The notes below the pieces were generated by a model. The model did no database searches. It worked only from the letters and a program-made list of their open reading frames with translations, and was not told where the DNA came from. Shown here in pieces: positions 32,179-40,778 of a stretch of 64,000 nucleotides of DNA; the stretch's first letter is position 1; every line of letters starts with the position of its first letter. The stretch is taken from the NCBI RefSeq assembly GCF_030678875.1, contig NZ_JAUUDS010000008.1, positions 62,001-126,000 on the forward strand, in the 5' to 3' direction. The position numbers and the translations under genes were made by a program. Origin of the DNA: Sphingomonas aurea (GTDB lineage Bacteria; Pseudomonadota; Alphaproteobacteria; Sphingomonadales; Sphingomonadaceae).

Positions 32179-35100
32179 TCACTCCGCCGGACCCAGCCGC
32201 GGCGGTGCACCCTGCTCGATCAGCGGCCCGCCCTCGTCGCCGGGGCGATAGGTCAGCAGCCGCTTGCCGAGACGCGGCCCGACCCATTCCTCGATCCCGA
32301 TCGACAGGCTGAAGGTCGCGGGCACGATCACCAGCGTCAGCATCGTCGACAGGATCAGGCCGCCGATCACGGTCACTGCCATCGGCTGGTTGAACGAGCC
32401 GTCGCCGCCCAGCGACAGCGCGGTCGGGATCATGCCCGCGACCATCGCCACCGTGGTCATCACGATCGGCTGCGCGCGCTTGTGCCCCGCATCCAGGATC
32501 GCCGCCATCGCCGGCACGCCGACGCGCATCTCCTCCAGCGCGAAGTCGATCAGCAGGATCGAGTTCTTGGCAACGATGCCCAGCAGCATCAGCAGCCCGA
32601 TCAGCACCGGCAGCGACACCGGCATCCCGCAGATGTGGAGCGCCAGCGCCCCGCCCAGCGGCGCCAGCAGCAGCGAGCCGAGATTGACGAACGGCGGCAT
32701 CGCGCGGCGGTACAGCAGGATCAGCACCGCCAGCACCAGCATGACGCCGGCCATCACCGCGATGACGAAGTTCTGGATCATCTCCGCCTGCCACTTGGCC
32801 GATCCGGAAGCCGCATAGTGAACGCCCTGCGGCAGGTCGTTCATCACCGGCAGCTTCATCACCTTGGCCCGCTCCTCGCCGCTGACCGCGCCGGGGGCGA
32901 GGTCGGCGTCGACGATGATGCGGCGCTCCTGGTTGAAGCGGCGGATCTCGGACGGCCCGGCACCATAGCTGATGTTCGCGACGACGCGCAGCGGCACGGT
33001 GCCGCCGCGCTGCAGCTGGACCGGCAGGTTCTGGATCGTCGACAGGTTGCGCCGGCTGTACGGGTCGAGCGCGACGCCGATCGGGATCTGCCGGTCGGGC
33101 AGTGAGAATTTCGCCGCGTTCTGGTCGATCTCGCCCTGGGTGGCGATGCGGATCGTCTGGCTGAGCGCCGCGGTGCTGATCCCCATGTCGGCGGCCAGGT
33201 CGAGCCGCGGCGTGATGATGAGCTCGGGCCGCGGCAGGTCACCCTCGACCCGCGGGCTGCGCAGGTTGGGCAGCGTCTTCATCTCCTCGGCGACGCGGTT
33301 GGCCGCGGTCAGCAGCGCCTGCGGATCGTCGCCCGCCAGCATCACCGACACCGGCCGGCTGCTGCCACCACCGCCGTCGTTGGACGCGAAGCTGATCCGC
33401 GCATCGGGGATCGCGTTCAGCAGGACCGATGTCTGCCGCTCGAAATCGATCGAGGAACGGGCGCGGTCCTTGCGCAGGGTGATGTCGATCGTCGCGCTGC
33501 CGACCTTCACCTTCTCGACCGCGGCCTTCACCTCGGGCTGGGCACGCAGGATCGCGTTGGCGCGGTCGGCGACCGCCTCGGTCTGCTCCAGCGTGGTACC
33601 CGGCGTCATCGCGATCGACAGGGTGCTGAAGTCGACGTCCTGCGGCGGCTGGAAGGTGAAGGGCAGCGTGGCGAAGGCGGCGATCGTCGCCAGGAACGAT
33701 ATCGCCCCCAGCCCGACCGTCTTCCACCGGTTCCGCAGCGTCCAGCCGAGCACGTCCATGTAGCGGTCCATCGCCCAGCCGCCGCCATGCTCCTGATGCC
33801 CCTGCGCCTTCAGAAAATAGGCGGCGACCATCGGCGTGATGAGCCGCGCGACCAGCAGCGACATCAGCACCGCGACGACCACAGTGATGCCGAAATTCTT
33901 GAAGAATTGGCCGGCGATGCCCGGCATCAGCCCGACCGGCAGGAACACCGCGACGATCGAGAAGGTGGTGGCGACCACCGCCAGCCCGATCTCGTCGGCG
34001 GCGTCGATCGACGCCTGGTACGCGGATTTGCCCATCCGCATGTGGCGCACGATATTCTCGATCTCGACGATCGCATCGTCGACCAGCACGCCCGCCACCA
34101 GGCTGAGGCCCAGCAGCGTCATGAAGTTCAGGCTGAACCCCATCAGCGACATGATCCAGAAGGTCGGGATCGCCGACAACGGGATGGCGAGCGCGGAGAT
34201 GATCGTCGCCCGCTTGTCGCGCAGGAACAGATAGACGACGATGACCGCCAGCACCGCGCCCTCGATCAGGGCATGGATCGCGGACTTGTACTGGTTCTTG
34301 GTATAGCCGACGCTCGAGAACTGCTCGACGAAGCGGATGTTCGGATTGTCCTTCTGGAGCGCCGCCAGCTCCTTCACCGTCGCGTCGTAGAGGCTGACCT
34401 CGGATGCGCCGCGCGCGCGCTGGATGCCGAAGCCAACGACCTGGCGGCCGTTCACCTTGGCAAAGGCGCGCTGCTCCAGCGATCCGTCGCGCACCTCGGC
34501 GATGTCGGACAGGCGCACGGTGCGGCTGGTCGTCATGCCGATGCCGCCGGCCGCCGCGATGTTGCCGGAAATGGGTATCTGGGTCTGGCCCAGCGTATAG
34601 GCGTCCTGCGCGTTGCCGACGATGCGCAGCGACTGCTCGCCCCCGCCCACCTCGGCCCGGCCACCCGCGGCATTGATGTTGGCGGCGCGCAGCGACTGGT
34701 TCACCTGGCTGGCGGTGATCCCCAGCGACTGCATCTTGGCGGGGTCGAGGATTACGCGGATCGCGCGGTCGACGCCGCCGGTCAGCTCGATATTCTGCAT
34801 CCCCGGAATGGCGAGCAGCCGCTTGCGCACGACCCGGTCGACATATTGCGACAGCTGTTCCAGCGTCATGTCGTCGCCCTCGACCGACCAGGTCGCGACG
34901 GAGCCGTTGTTGATGATGACGCGCTCGACCACCGGCTCGATCACGCCGTCGGGCAGTTCGCCGCGAATCGTGCTGATCGCGTCGCGGACGTCGGTGACGG
35001 CGCGGTCGACAGGGGTGTTGAAATCGAACTGGACGAAGGTGCCGCTCGACCCCTCGCTGATCGTCGAGTTGATCTCGTCGACGCCCTCCAGCGACCGGAT

Positions 35101-35319
35101 CGCCGCCTCGACCCGCTGGGTGATCTGCGTCTCGATCTCCGTCGGTGCCGCGCCCGGCTGGGCGATGCGGACATAGACCGCCGGGAAGGTGATCTCCGGG
35201 CTGTCGTTCACCGACATGCGGTTGAACGAGATGATGCCGGCGATCGTCAGCGCGATGAACAGGACGATGGGCGGTACCGGGTTCCGGATCGCCCAGGCCG
35301 ACATGTTGCGGAAACCCAT
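32179..35319 (-). CDS. RND efflux permease, AcrB/HAE1 type
   Basis: A 1046-residue inner-membrane pump with the standard two-fold layout: helix 1, large periplasmic loop (about 30-335), helices 2-7, second loop (about 555-865), helices 8-12. The fourth helix carries 'GVLVDDAIVEIENIVRHM', with the acidic pair needed for proton relay. It would export hydrophobic or toxic compounds together with the adaptor encoded upstream; no outer-membrane channel gene is nearby. The substrate is not predictable. Confidence 0.92.
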   Translation of the reverse strand: MGFRNMSAWAIRNPVPPIVLFIALTIAGIISFNRMSVNDSPEITFPAVYVRIAQPGAAPTEIETQITQRVEAAIRSLEGVDEINSTISEGSSGTFVQFDFNTPVDRAVTDVRDAISTIRGELPDGVIEPVVERVIINNGSVATWSVEGDDMTLEQLSQYVDRVVRKRLLAIPGMQNIELTGGVDRAIRVILDPAKMQSLGITASQVNQSLRAANINAAGGRAEVGGGEQSLRIVGNAQDAYTLGQTQIPISGNIAAAGGIGMTTSRTVRLSDIAEVRDGSLEQRAFAKVNGRQVVGFGIQRARGASEVSLYDATVKELAALQKDNPNIRFVEQFSSVGYTKNQYKSAIHALIEGAVLAVIVVYLFLRDKRATIISALAIPLSAIPTFWIMSLMGFSLNFMTLLGLSLVAGVLVDDAIVEIENIVRHMRMGKSAYQASIDAADEIGLAVVATTFSIVAVFLPVGLMPGIAGQFFKNFGITVVVAVLMSLLVARLITPMVAAYFLKAQGHQEHGGGWAMDRYMDVLGWTLRNRWKTVGLGAISFLATIAAFATLPFTFQPPQDVDFSTLSIAMTPGTTLEQTEAVADRANAILRAQPEVKAAVEKVKVGSATIDITLRKDRARSSIDFERQTSVLLNAIPDARISFASNDGGGGSSRPVSVMLAGDDPQALLTAANRVAEEMKTLPNLRSPRVEGDLPRPELIITPRLDLAADMGISTAALSQTIRIATQGEIDQNAAKFSLPDRQIPIGVALDPYSRRNLSTIQNLPVQLQRGGTVPLRVVANISYGAGPSEIRRFNQERRIIVDADLAPGAVSGEERAKVMKLPVMNDLPQGVHYAASGSAKWQAEMIQNFVIAVMAGVMLVLAVLILLYRRAMPPFVNLGSLLLAPLGGALALHICGMPVSLPVLIGLLMLLGIVAKNSILLIDFALEEMRVGVPAMAAILDAGHKRAQPIVMTTVAMVAGMIPTALSLGGDGSFNQPMAVTVIGGLILSTMLTLVIVPATFSLSIGIEEWVGPRLGKRLLTYRPGDEGGPLIEQGAPPRLGPAE

Positions 35320-35324
35320 GGTCG

Positions 35325-36494
35325 TCAGCCCTTCTGCGCCTGGCGGATCGGCTTCACCTTCTGCCCCGGATTCAGGAAGGCGCCGGCCGACAGCACGACC
35401 CGCTCCGTCCCGTTCAGCCCTTCGGCGACGGCGATGCCCGAATCGGACACCTCGCCGATCTTGATCGCCCGGCGCTCCACCTTGTCGTCCTTGCCGACGA
35501 CGTAGACGAAGCTGCCCTTGCCGTCGGTCATCACCGCCGATTCGGGCAGCAGCGGCAGCGCGCTCGATCCCGAGACGATCGCCGCCGTGCCGAAGCCGCC
35601 CGGCCGTAGCGCCGGATCATAGCGCAGCGCGATGCGCGCGATGCCCTGGCGCGTCGAGGGATCGACGACCGGCGAGATCTGCCAGACCTCTCCCGAATAG
35701 CTGCGGTCGGCACCGATCGGCGTCACCTTGGCCGGAGCGCCAACATGCAACCCGGCAAGATCACCCTCGCTCAGCTGCGCCCTCAGCTCCATCTGCCCGC
35801 CCTGCGCGATGCGGAACAGCATGCCGCTGCCCGAGCTGACGATCTGCCCCGCCTCGACCCCGCGGGTCAGCACCAGCCCCTCGGCCGGCGCACGAATGTC
35901 CAGCCGGCCGTTGCGCGCCTGCGCTTCCTTGAAGCTGGCACCGGCGACCTTGACCCGCGCCGCCGCGGCATCGCGCGTGGCGGTGCGGCGCTGCAGGTCC
36001 GCCTTGGAGATGAAGCCGCGATCGACCAGCGCGTTCGCCCGGTCGAGTTCCGCCTGCGCCAAGGTCAGGTCCGCACGTGCGACATTGACCTGCGCGCCCA
36101 GCGAGGCGGCGGTCTGTGTCTGGACGGAGCGGTCGACGGTCGCGAGCACCTGACCCGCCTTCACCCACTGGCCCGGCTCGACCAGCACGCGCGTGACGAT
36201 CCCGCCCTCGCCCGCGACGCCGACCGGCATCTCGCGGCGTGCGGCGATCGATCCGGTCGCCGACAGCGTGCGCTCCGCCGCCTTGCGGCCGGGCACGACG
36301 ACAGTCACAGGAGACAATTGCTCGCCGCCGCCCGCAGCGGGTGCGTCCGGCTTCTTGCCGGCAAAGGCCCACAGCGCGATCGCGACCGCCAGCACGGCGA
36401 CGACCGCCGCCGCGACGATCCAGCGTCGGCGCGAACCCGGTGCCTCTGGACCCGTCAGCCGCTCTGGCGCCATCACTCCCGGTTCGTAGTTCAT
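35325..36494 (-). CDS. RND efflux periplasmic adaptor (membrane fusion protein)
   Basis: A 389-residue protein with a cytoplasmic stub, one membrane helix ('RRWIVAAAVVAVLAVAIALW', about 24-43), then the lipoyl and hairpin domains ('EPGQWVKAGQVLATVD', 'ADLTLAQAELDRANALVDRG') and a beta-barrel. It bridges the pump to an outer-membrane channel. Its stop lies 5 bases before the permease start, so they form one operon. The start at 36494 is the best of several; an internal ATG seven codons later is possible. Confidence 0.88.
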   Translation of the reverse strand: MNYEPGVMAPERLTGPEAPGSRRRWIVAAAVVAVLAVAIALWAFAGKKPDAPAAGGGEQLSPVTVVVPGRKAAERTLSATGSIAARREMPVGVAGEGGIVTRVLVEPGQWVKAGQVLATVDRSVQTQTAASLGAQVNVARADLTLAQAELDRANALVDRGFISKADLQRRTATRDAAAARVKVAGASFKEAQARNGRLDIRAPAEGLVLTRGVEAGQIVSSGSGMLFRIAQGGQMELRAQLSEGDLAGLHVGAPAKVTPIGADRSYSGEVWQISPVVDPSTRQGIARIALRYDPALRPGGFGTAAIVSGSSALPLLPESAVMTDGKGSFVYVVGKDDKVERRAIKIGEVSDSGIAVAEGLNGTERVVLSAGAFLNPGQKVKPIRQAQKG

Positions 36495-36713
36495 GCCGTG
36501 CCCGATCCCGTCCCACTCGCGCAACCCTTCGGCGCGCACCCCATTCTTGCTGTGTTATACAAATAGGTCACCAGGCTCAAGACCCGCAGACCGATTCATC
36601 ACAGGCCGTGCGTATCGCGCTATTGCGGCGACGGTAAGTCCTGATCGGGACCGTTCAGGCGGCGTTGATCCGTCGGCCGGCAAAGGCACAGGCGACGATA
36701 ACAGGAGACTATC

Positions 36714-37448
36714 ATGCGTCATGCCGTTCTTGCCATCCTGACCGCCACCGCCGTGCTGCCCGCAGTCGCCGCCGCCCAGACCGGCCCCGCCTCGGTCGTG
36801 CCGATGGTGGCGGCGGCCGGAACCGTGCTCGATGTCGTGGCAGAGGGAAAGACGACGCGCGTGCCCGATCTGGCGACGATCCGCGCCGGTGTCGTCTCGA
36901 CGGCGCCGACCGCCGCGCAGGCACTGGGCGACAATGCCGCATCGATGACGAAGGTGATGGCCGCGCTGCGCCGTGCCGGGGTCGCGGCGCGCGATCTGAC
37001 GACCGCCACGGTGCAGCTGTCGCCGCAGTATCGCTATGCCGATAACCAGCCGCCGGTCGTCACCGGTTATCAGGCAACCAACACCGTCTCGATCCGCTTC
37101 CGCGACGTTGCGACCTCTGGCGCGATCCTGGACGCGCTGGTCGCGCAGGGGGCGAACCAGATCGATGGTCCCAACCTGTCGGTCGCCGAACCAGAGGCGG
37201 CGCTGGACGAGGCACGCACCGATGCCCTGCGCCGCGCCCGCGCGCGTGCCGATCTCTATGCGAAGGCGGCGGGACTGCGGGTGGTGCGAATCGTCTCGAT
37301 CGGAGAGGCGGGGCAGGACGCCGGCGGCCCGGATCGCCCGCCCGTGTTCTACGCCCGCGCGATGGCGGCAGACGCCAAGACGGTCGTCGCGCCGGGCGAG
37401 AAGGACATCACCGCGACGCTGCAGGTTCGCTTCCTGCTGGACCAGTAA
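36714..37448 (+). CDS. SIMPL domain (DUF541) periplasmic protein
   Basis: A 244-residue protein with a signal peptide (cleavage near 'VAAAQT') and a strong ribosome-binding site (CAGGAGA). The core 'VVAEGKTTRVPDLATIRAGV' and 'YRYADNQPPVVTGYQATNTVSIRFRD'-type segments are typical of SIMPL/DUF541 proteins. Their role is uncertain, with links to outer-membrane integrity and oxidative stress. It is divergent from the RND operon with a 219-base gap. A strong terminator follows. Confidence 0.85.
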   Translation: MRHAVLAILTATAVLPAVAAAQTGPASVVPMVAAAGTVLDVVAEGKTTRVPDLATIRAGVVSTAPTAAQALGDNAASMTKVMAALRRAGVAARDLTTATVQLSPQYRYADNQPPVVTGYQATNTVSIRFRDVATSGAILDALVAQGANQIDGPNLSVAEPEAALDEARTDALRRARARADLYAKAAGLRVVRIVSIGEAGQDAGGPDRPPVFYARAMAADAKTVVAPGEKDITATLQVRFLLDQ

Positions 37449-37453
37449 CGACG

Positions 37454-37486
37454 AAGGGGCCGCCCGGCATCGCCGGACGGCCCCTT
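37454..37486 (+). terminator. Terminator after the SIMPL gene
   Basis: AAGGGGCCG-N-CCGGC and GCCGG-N-CGGCCCCTT form a 15-bp stem with one internal mismatch and a 3-base loop, 5 bases after the stop, followed by CCTCT. The strong stem sits between convergent genes. Confidence 0.7.
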
Positions 37487-37491
37487 CCTCT

Positions 37492-37511
37492 ACCCGGTCA
37501 GACGACCGGGT
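37492..37511 (-). terminator. Hairpin after the GlsB-like gene
   Basis: ACCCGGTC and GACCGGGT form a perfect 8-bp stem with a 4-base loop, 6 bases after the stop of the minus-strand gene. No clear T-run is present. Confidence 0.5.
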
Positions 37512-37517
37512 GTGCGA

Positions 37518-37775
37518 TCAGCGAACGCTGCCGCGACGCACCAAGTTCACGATCGCCAGCAGGACGATCGCGCCGAGCAGCGACACCAGGAACGAGGTGA
37601 CCGTCAGCGGCGCGTTGTTGATCGAGCCGCCCGAGATGATGAGCCCGCCGATGAAGGCGCCCACGATGCCGACGACGATGTTCAGGAAGATGCCCTGCTG
37701 CGCGTCGGTGCGCATGATGATGCTCGCCAGCCAGCCGATAACGCCGCCGATGATAAGCCACAGAATGATGCCCAT
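37518..37775 (-). CDS. GlsB/YeaQ/YmgE family stress membrane protein
   Basis: An 85-residue inner-membrane protein with three short hydrophobic helices rich in glycine. 'GVIGWLASIIMRTDAQQGIF' and 'NIVVGIVGAFIGGLI' are the hallmark of the transglycosylase-associated/GlsB family. Members respond to general stress or acid; their biochemical role is unknown. GGAGGGAAC precedes the start. A candidate EcfG-type promoter lies 50-74 bases upstream. Confidence 0.9.
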   Translation of the reverse strand: MGIILWLIIGGVIGWLASIIMRTDAQQGIFLNIVVGIVGAFIGGLIISGGSINNAPLTVTSFLVSLLGAIVLLAIVNLVRRGSVR

Positions 37776-37824
37776 TTCCGTTCCCTCCGTTGCAGCCCGC
37801 GAACGGCGCGGGCGTTGCCGGAAG

Positions 37825-37849
37825 AACCGAAATGCGGCCGACTTGTTCC
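37825..37849 (-). promoter_or_regulatory. Candidate general-stress (EcfG) promoter of the GlsB-like gene
   Basis: On the minus strand GGAAC (37845-37849) is followed after 16 bases by GGTT (37825-37828). The alphaproteobacterial EcfG consensus is GGAAC-N16/17-CGTT, so one -10 position differs. Position and gene type fit general stress control. Confidence 0.4.
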
Positions 37850-37872
37850 GGGGCCGATCCTAATCCCTTCGA

Positions 37873-38172
37873 TCAGTATTTCTGCTGCCGCTCGTACAGC
37901 GAGCGATAGTGCTGGATACGGGTGACGCGCAGTCCCGGCATTCCTGACCGGTCGATCGCGCGCTGCCAGCCGGCGAACTCCTCCACCGTCAGGCTGTAGC
38001 GGTCGCACACTTCGTCGACCGACAGCAGCCCGCCATTGACCGCGGCGACCACCTCTGCCTTGCGGCGTACGACCCAGCGCGTGGTCGAGGGCGGCGGCAG
38101 CGTGTCGATGGTCAGCGGCTCACCGAGCGGACCGATGACCTTGGCGGGACGAATTTTTTCGTTCTGGATCAT
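37873..38172 (-). CDS. sciP: CtrA inhibitor SciP (DUF1153)
   Basis: A 99-residue helix-turn-helix protein. The DUF1153 core 'TRWVVRRKAEVVAAVNGGLL' followed by 'VCDRYSLTVEEFAGWQRAID' matches SciP of Caulobacter, which binds CtrA or its promoters and blocks transcription of CtrA-activated genes in G1. The charged C-terminus 'RIQHYRSLYERQQKY' is also typical. No CtrA gene is in the window, but a consensus CtrA site (1945) and a half-site (6393) are. It has its own promoter region, divergent from mnmA. Confidence 0.9.
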   Translation of the reverse strand: MIQNEKIRPAKVIGPLGEPLTIDTLPPPSTTRWVVRRKAEVVAAVNGGLLSVDEVCDRYSLTVEEFAGWQRAIDRSGMPGLRVTRIQHYRSLYERQQKY

Positions 38173-38575
38173 TCTTCAACCTCTGTCGGGACGCGAGGTC
38201 CCCTCGAAACGCGTACAAGCTGCGTACAGGCTGGGCTTGAAGATCGCCTGAAACGCCGCGGTAAACGGGGACTTCAACTCTCCTTCCAATGCGTTAGCAT
38301 TCGGGCCACGCCGGCGTTGAAACAGCCGCTACCCGCGTGCGACGCGACGCTGCCGGATGCGACGGAAAGGGTGTCGGCCAGCGCCGCGACCACCACCGCC
38401 ACATCGGGTTCCGATGTCGTCTCGATGGCGTCTTGCCCGCGCTCTATCCGGCTCTGATGCAACGCGACCCCCGTCGAAACCCATGCGAGCCGTCGACGTA
38501 ACCAGTTTAGGTGAAGGCGAGGTAAAGCGCTTTTGCCCGGCCGCCGCCGCGCCTATGTGCGCGGTCGTGGACCAG
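38173..38575. other. 403-base gap between sciP and mnmA
   Basis: This divergent intergenic region should hold both promoters. I find no clear CtrA, EcfG or -35/-10 pair. A 62-codon minus-strand open frame (38274-38462) has no ribosome-binding site or recognisable protein and was not called. In-frame ATGs at 38483 and 38555 are alternative starts for mnmA. Confidence 0.4.
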
Positions 38576-39676
38576 ATGATCGATTTCCAGCTGAAGGGTG
38601 GCGCCGCCGGCAAGCGCATCGTCGTCGCCATGTCGGGCGGCGTCGACAGCTCGGTGGTGGCGGCGCTCGCCGCGCGGACCGGTGCCGAGGTGATCGGCGC
38701 GACGCTGCAGCTCTACGATCATGGCGAGGCGACGGCGCGGCCGGGCGCCTGCTGCGCCGGCCGCGACATTCGCGATGCGCGCGCGGTGTGCGACCGGCTG
38801 GGCATCGCGCATTACGTCTTCGATCACGAGAGCGCCTTTCGCAGCGCCGTGGTCGATCGCTTCGCCGACGAATATCTCGCCGGACGCACCCCGATCCCGT
38901 GCGTCCAGTGCAATATGGGGCCGAAGTTCACCGACCTGTTCGCGCTCGCGCGCGACCTGGGCGCCGACTGCCTCGCCACCGGCCACTATGTCCGCCGGGT
39001 GCCGGCGGCGGACGGCGTGCAGCTGCACCGGGGCAGCGATCCGGCGCGCGACCAGAGCTATTTCCTGTTCGCCACAACCACCGCGCAGCTCGATTTCCTG
39101 CGCTTCCCCCTGGGTGGCCTGCCCAAGGACCGGGTCCGTGCCATCGCTGCCGAACTGGGGCTGGGCGTCGCCGCCAAGCCCGACAGCCAGGACATCTGCT
39201 TCGTGCCGGACGGCGATTATGCCGGGCTGGTCAAGAAGCTGCGGCCGGAAGCGGCGACCGGGGGCGACATCGTCGACCTGTCCGGCGCCAAGCTGGGCGA
39301 GCATCGCGGACTGGTCCATTTCACCGTCGGCCAGCGCAAGGGACTGGAGGTCGGCGGCCAGGCCGAGCCGCTCTACGTCGTCCGGATCGAGCCCGACAGC
39401 CGCCGCGTCGTCGTCGGGCCGCGCCGCGCACTGGCCGTGGCGGCGATCCGGCTGACCGACGCCAACTGGATCGGCGGCACCCATGTCGGGGCGGTCACGG
39501 TCAAGGTCCGCTCAATGGCGCGGCCGGTGCCGGCGCGGCTCGACGGCGACCGGCTGGTGTTCGAGGTGCCGGAGTACGGCGTCGCTCCGGGGCAGGCCGC
39601 GGTGCTCTATGCCGGCGAGCGCGTGCTGGGCGGCGGCTGGATCGCCGAGACCGAAGCAGCGCTGGTCGCCGCCTGA
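38576..39676 (+). CDS. mnmA: tRNA-specific 2-thiouridylase MnmA
   Basis: A 366-residue cytoplasmic enzyme that thiolates uridine 34 of Lys, Glu and Gln tRNAs. The PP-loop '[16 protein letters not shown]' lies at about 17-32, the catalytic cysteine is C109 in '[10 protein letters not shown]', and the partner cysteine is in '[10 protein letters not shown]'. The C-terminal beta-barrel is intact. The start at 38576 ('MIDFQLKG') agrees with the usual opening of sphingomonad MnmA; ATGs at 38555 and 38483 are possible but add unrelated sequence. Confidence 0.92.
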   Translation: MIDFQLKGGAAGKRIVVAMSGGVDSSVVAALAARTGAEVIGATLQLYDHGEATARPGACCAGRDIRDARAVCDRLGIAHYVFDHESAFRSAVVDRFADEYLAGRTPIPCVQCNMGPKFTDLFALARDLGADCLATGHYVRRVPAADGVQLHRGSDPARDQSYFLFATTTAQLDFLRFPLGGLPKDRVRAIAAELGLGVAAKPDSQDICFVPDGDYAGLVKKLRPEAATGGDIVDLSGAKLGEHRGLVHFTVGQRKGLEVGGQAEPLYVVRIEPDSRRVVVGPRRALAVAAIRLTDANWIGGTHVGAVTVKVRSMARPVPARLDGDRLVFEVPEYGVAPGQAAVLYAGERVLGGGWIAETEAALVAA

Positions 39677-39839
39677 GCCATATAACGCAAGAAATGGCGG
39701 GAGAGAGCGCGGCCGCGCACTCGATCTCCCGCACCATCGCGTCGCCGCTGCCGGTTTGACCGGCGGCTCCGCTCCGCAATTCGTCTTTTATGATTGACGG
39801 CGCTGCGACAGTGGCAGGTCGGTAGACGAGCGCCGGACG

Positions 39840-39865
39840 AAAAAAAAGGCCGGACGAGCCGGCCT
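39840..39865 (-). terminator. Strong Rho-independent terminator
   Basis: On the minus strand AGGCCGG and CCGGCCT form a 7-bp stem with a 5-base loop, followed immediately by eight T residues. It ends the candidate sRNA or the phzF-like/CDF/pdxH operon. Confidence 0.8.
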
Positions 39866-39955
39866 GTGAAGTTTTTAGGAGAGGATGCCTGAAAGGCACA
39901 GTCGTTGTGCACCGCAGCGCATCTGTTCGCAAGTGCAACGTAAGTCCGCACAGAT
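39840..39955 (-). ncRNA. Candidate small RNA with anti-Shine-Dalgarno segment
   Basis: Read on the minus strand: a 5' stem (GTTGCAC with GTGCACAAC, one bulge), a small hairpin TGCCTTTCAGGCA (39886-39898), an unpaired TCCTCTCCT (39877-39885) that is complementary to ribosome-binding sites, AAAAAC, then a GC-rich terminator with eight T residues. This modular layout is that of known alphaproteobacterial anti-Shine-Dalgarno sRNAs. The 5' end is a guess; no convincing promoter was found. It could instead be the 3' leader of phzF-like transcripts. Confidence 0.42.
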
Positions 39956-39978
39956 GCATCAAACGCAATTGTCCGACA

Positions 39979-40773
39979 TCAGGACAGGTGAAAATGCCCC
40001 TCCATAACGGTCACGCATGATCCGGTCAGTTCTACCCGCTCACCGTCCAGCCGGCAGTGCAGCCTGCCCCCGCGCGGACTCGCCTGTCGGGCAGTGAAGG
40101 CCGGCGAGCCGAGACGGTGCGTCCAATAGGTTGCGATCACAGCATGCGCCGACCCGGTAACCGCGTCCTCGCCGCCATGCTCCGGCACGAAGACGCGGCT
40201 GACGATGTCGGTGTCGCGCCCGGGTGCGGTAACGATCACCGAGATGTTACCGGCCTTTGTCAGCGCAGCGAAGTCGGGCTGGACCGCCGCCACCGCCGCT
40301 TCATCAGGCAGTACGACCACCGCATAACCCCGATCGTGCCACAACGTCGCGACCGGCGCGCCTGCACCCAGTGCCGCAACAATCGCGGGCAGCGGCCTGG
40401 AAACCGGCACCAGCGCCGGCACGTCGAGCCTGTAGCCATGCTCTGCGCGCTCAACCGCCAACACGCCGGCGCGCCGCGTGGCGAAGCGTACCCGATTGCG
40501 GGCCGGCTCCGCGTCGAGCATGACATGCCCGCTCGCCAGCGTCGCATGGCCGCAGAGCGCGATCTCGCCACGGCCCGAGAACCAGCGCAGGTCCAGCTCG
40601 GCTCCGTCCTTCGCGGCAGGCGTGACGAACGCCGTGGCAGGTAAACCGATCTGGGTGGCGATCGCCAGCAGCGTCGCATCGTCTGGCCAGGCGTCCAACC
40701 GCAGCACCGCCGCCGGATTGCCGGAAAACGGCCCGTCGACGAAGGCGTCGACCCGGGCGAATGGCAGGTCCAG
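39979..40773 (-). CDS. PhzF-family isomerase/epimerase-like protein, probable CTG start
   Basis: A cytoplasmic PhzF-fold protein. The frame encodes the conserved family N-terminus 'ARVDAFVDGPFSGNPAAV', the active-site region 'LRWFSGRGEIALCGHATLA', and the C-terminal 'GGEDAVTGSAHAVI'. The first standard start codon (GTG, 40707) lies after the conserved GNPAA motif. No in-frame ATG, GTG or TTG exists between it and the upstream gene's stop. A CTG at 40773, 5 bases after that stop, gives a full-length 264-residue protein. The substrate is unknown. It follows the CDF gene as the last in the operon. Confidence 0.8.
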   Translation of the reverse strand: MDLPFARVDAFVDGPFSGNPAAVLRLDAWPDDATLLAIATQIGLPATAFVTPAAKDGAELDLRWFSGRGEIALCGHATLASGHVMLDAEPARNRVRFATRRAGVLAVERAEHGYRLDVPALVPVSRPLPAIVAALGAGAPVATLWHDRGYAVVVLPDEAAVAAVQPDFAALTKAGNISVIVTAPGRDTDIVSRVFVPEHGGEDAVTGSAHAVIATYWTHRLGSPAFTARQASPRGGRLHCRLDGERVELTGSCVTVMEGHFHLS

Positions 40774-40778
40774 CGCGG

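Noticed and set aside
30250..33105. 951-codon plus-strand open frame across mlaE, DUF445 and RND genes
   Set aside because: It spans three convincing minus-strand genes and has repetitive Arg/His/Gln/Asp composition.
38274..38462. 62-codon minus-strand frame between sciP and mnmA
   Set aside because: No ribosome-binding site, no recognisable features, and it lies where promoters are expected.
39885..40010. Plus-strand ATG right after AGGAGAGG with a roughly 40-codon frame
   Set aside because: The purine tract is the complement of the sRNA's anti-Shine-Dalgarno segment and touches the ATG; the peptide looks random.
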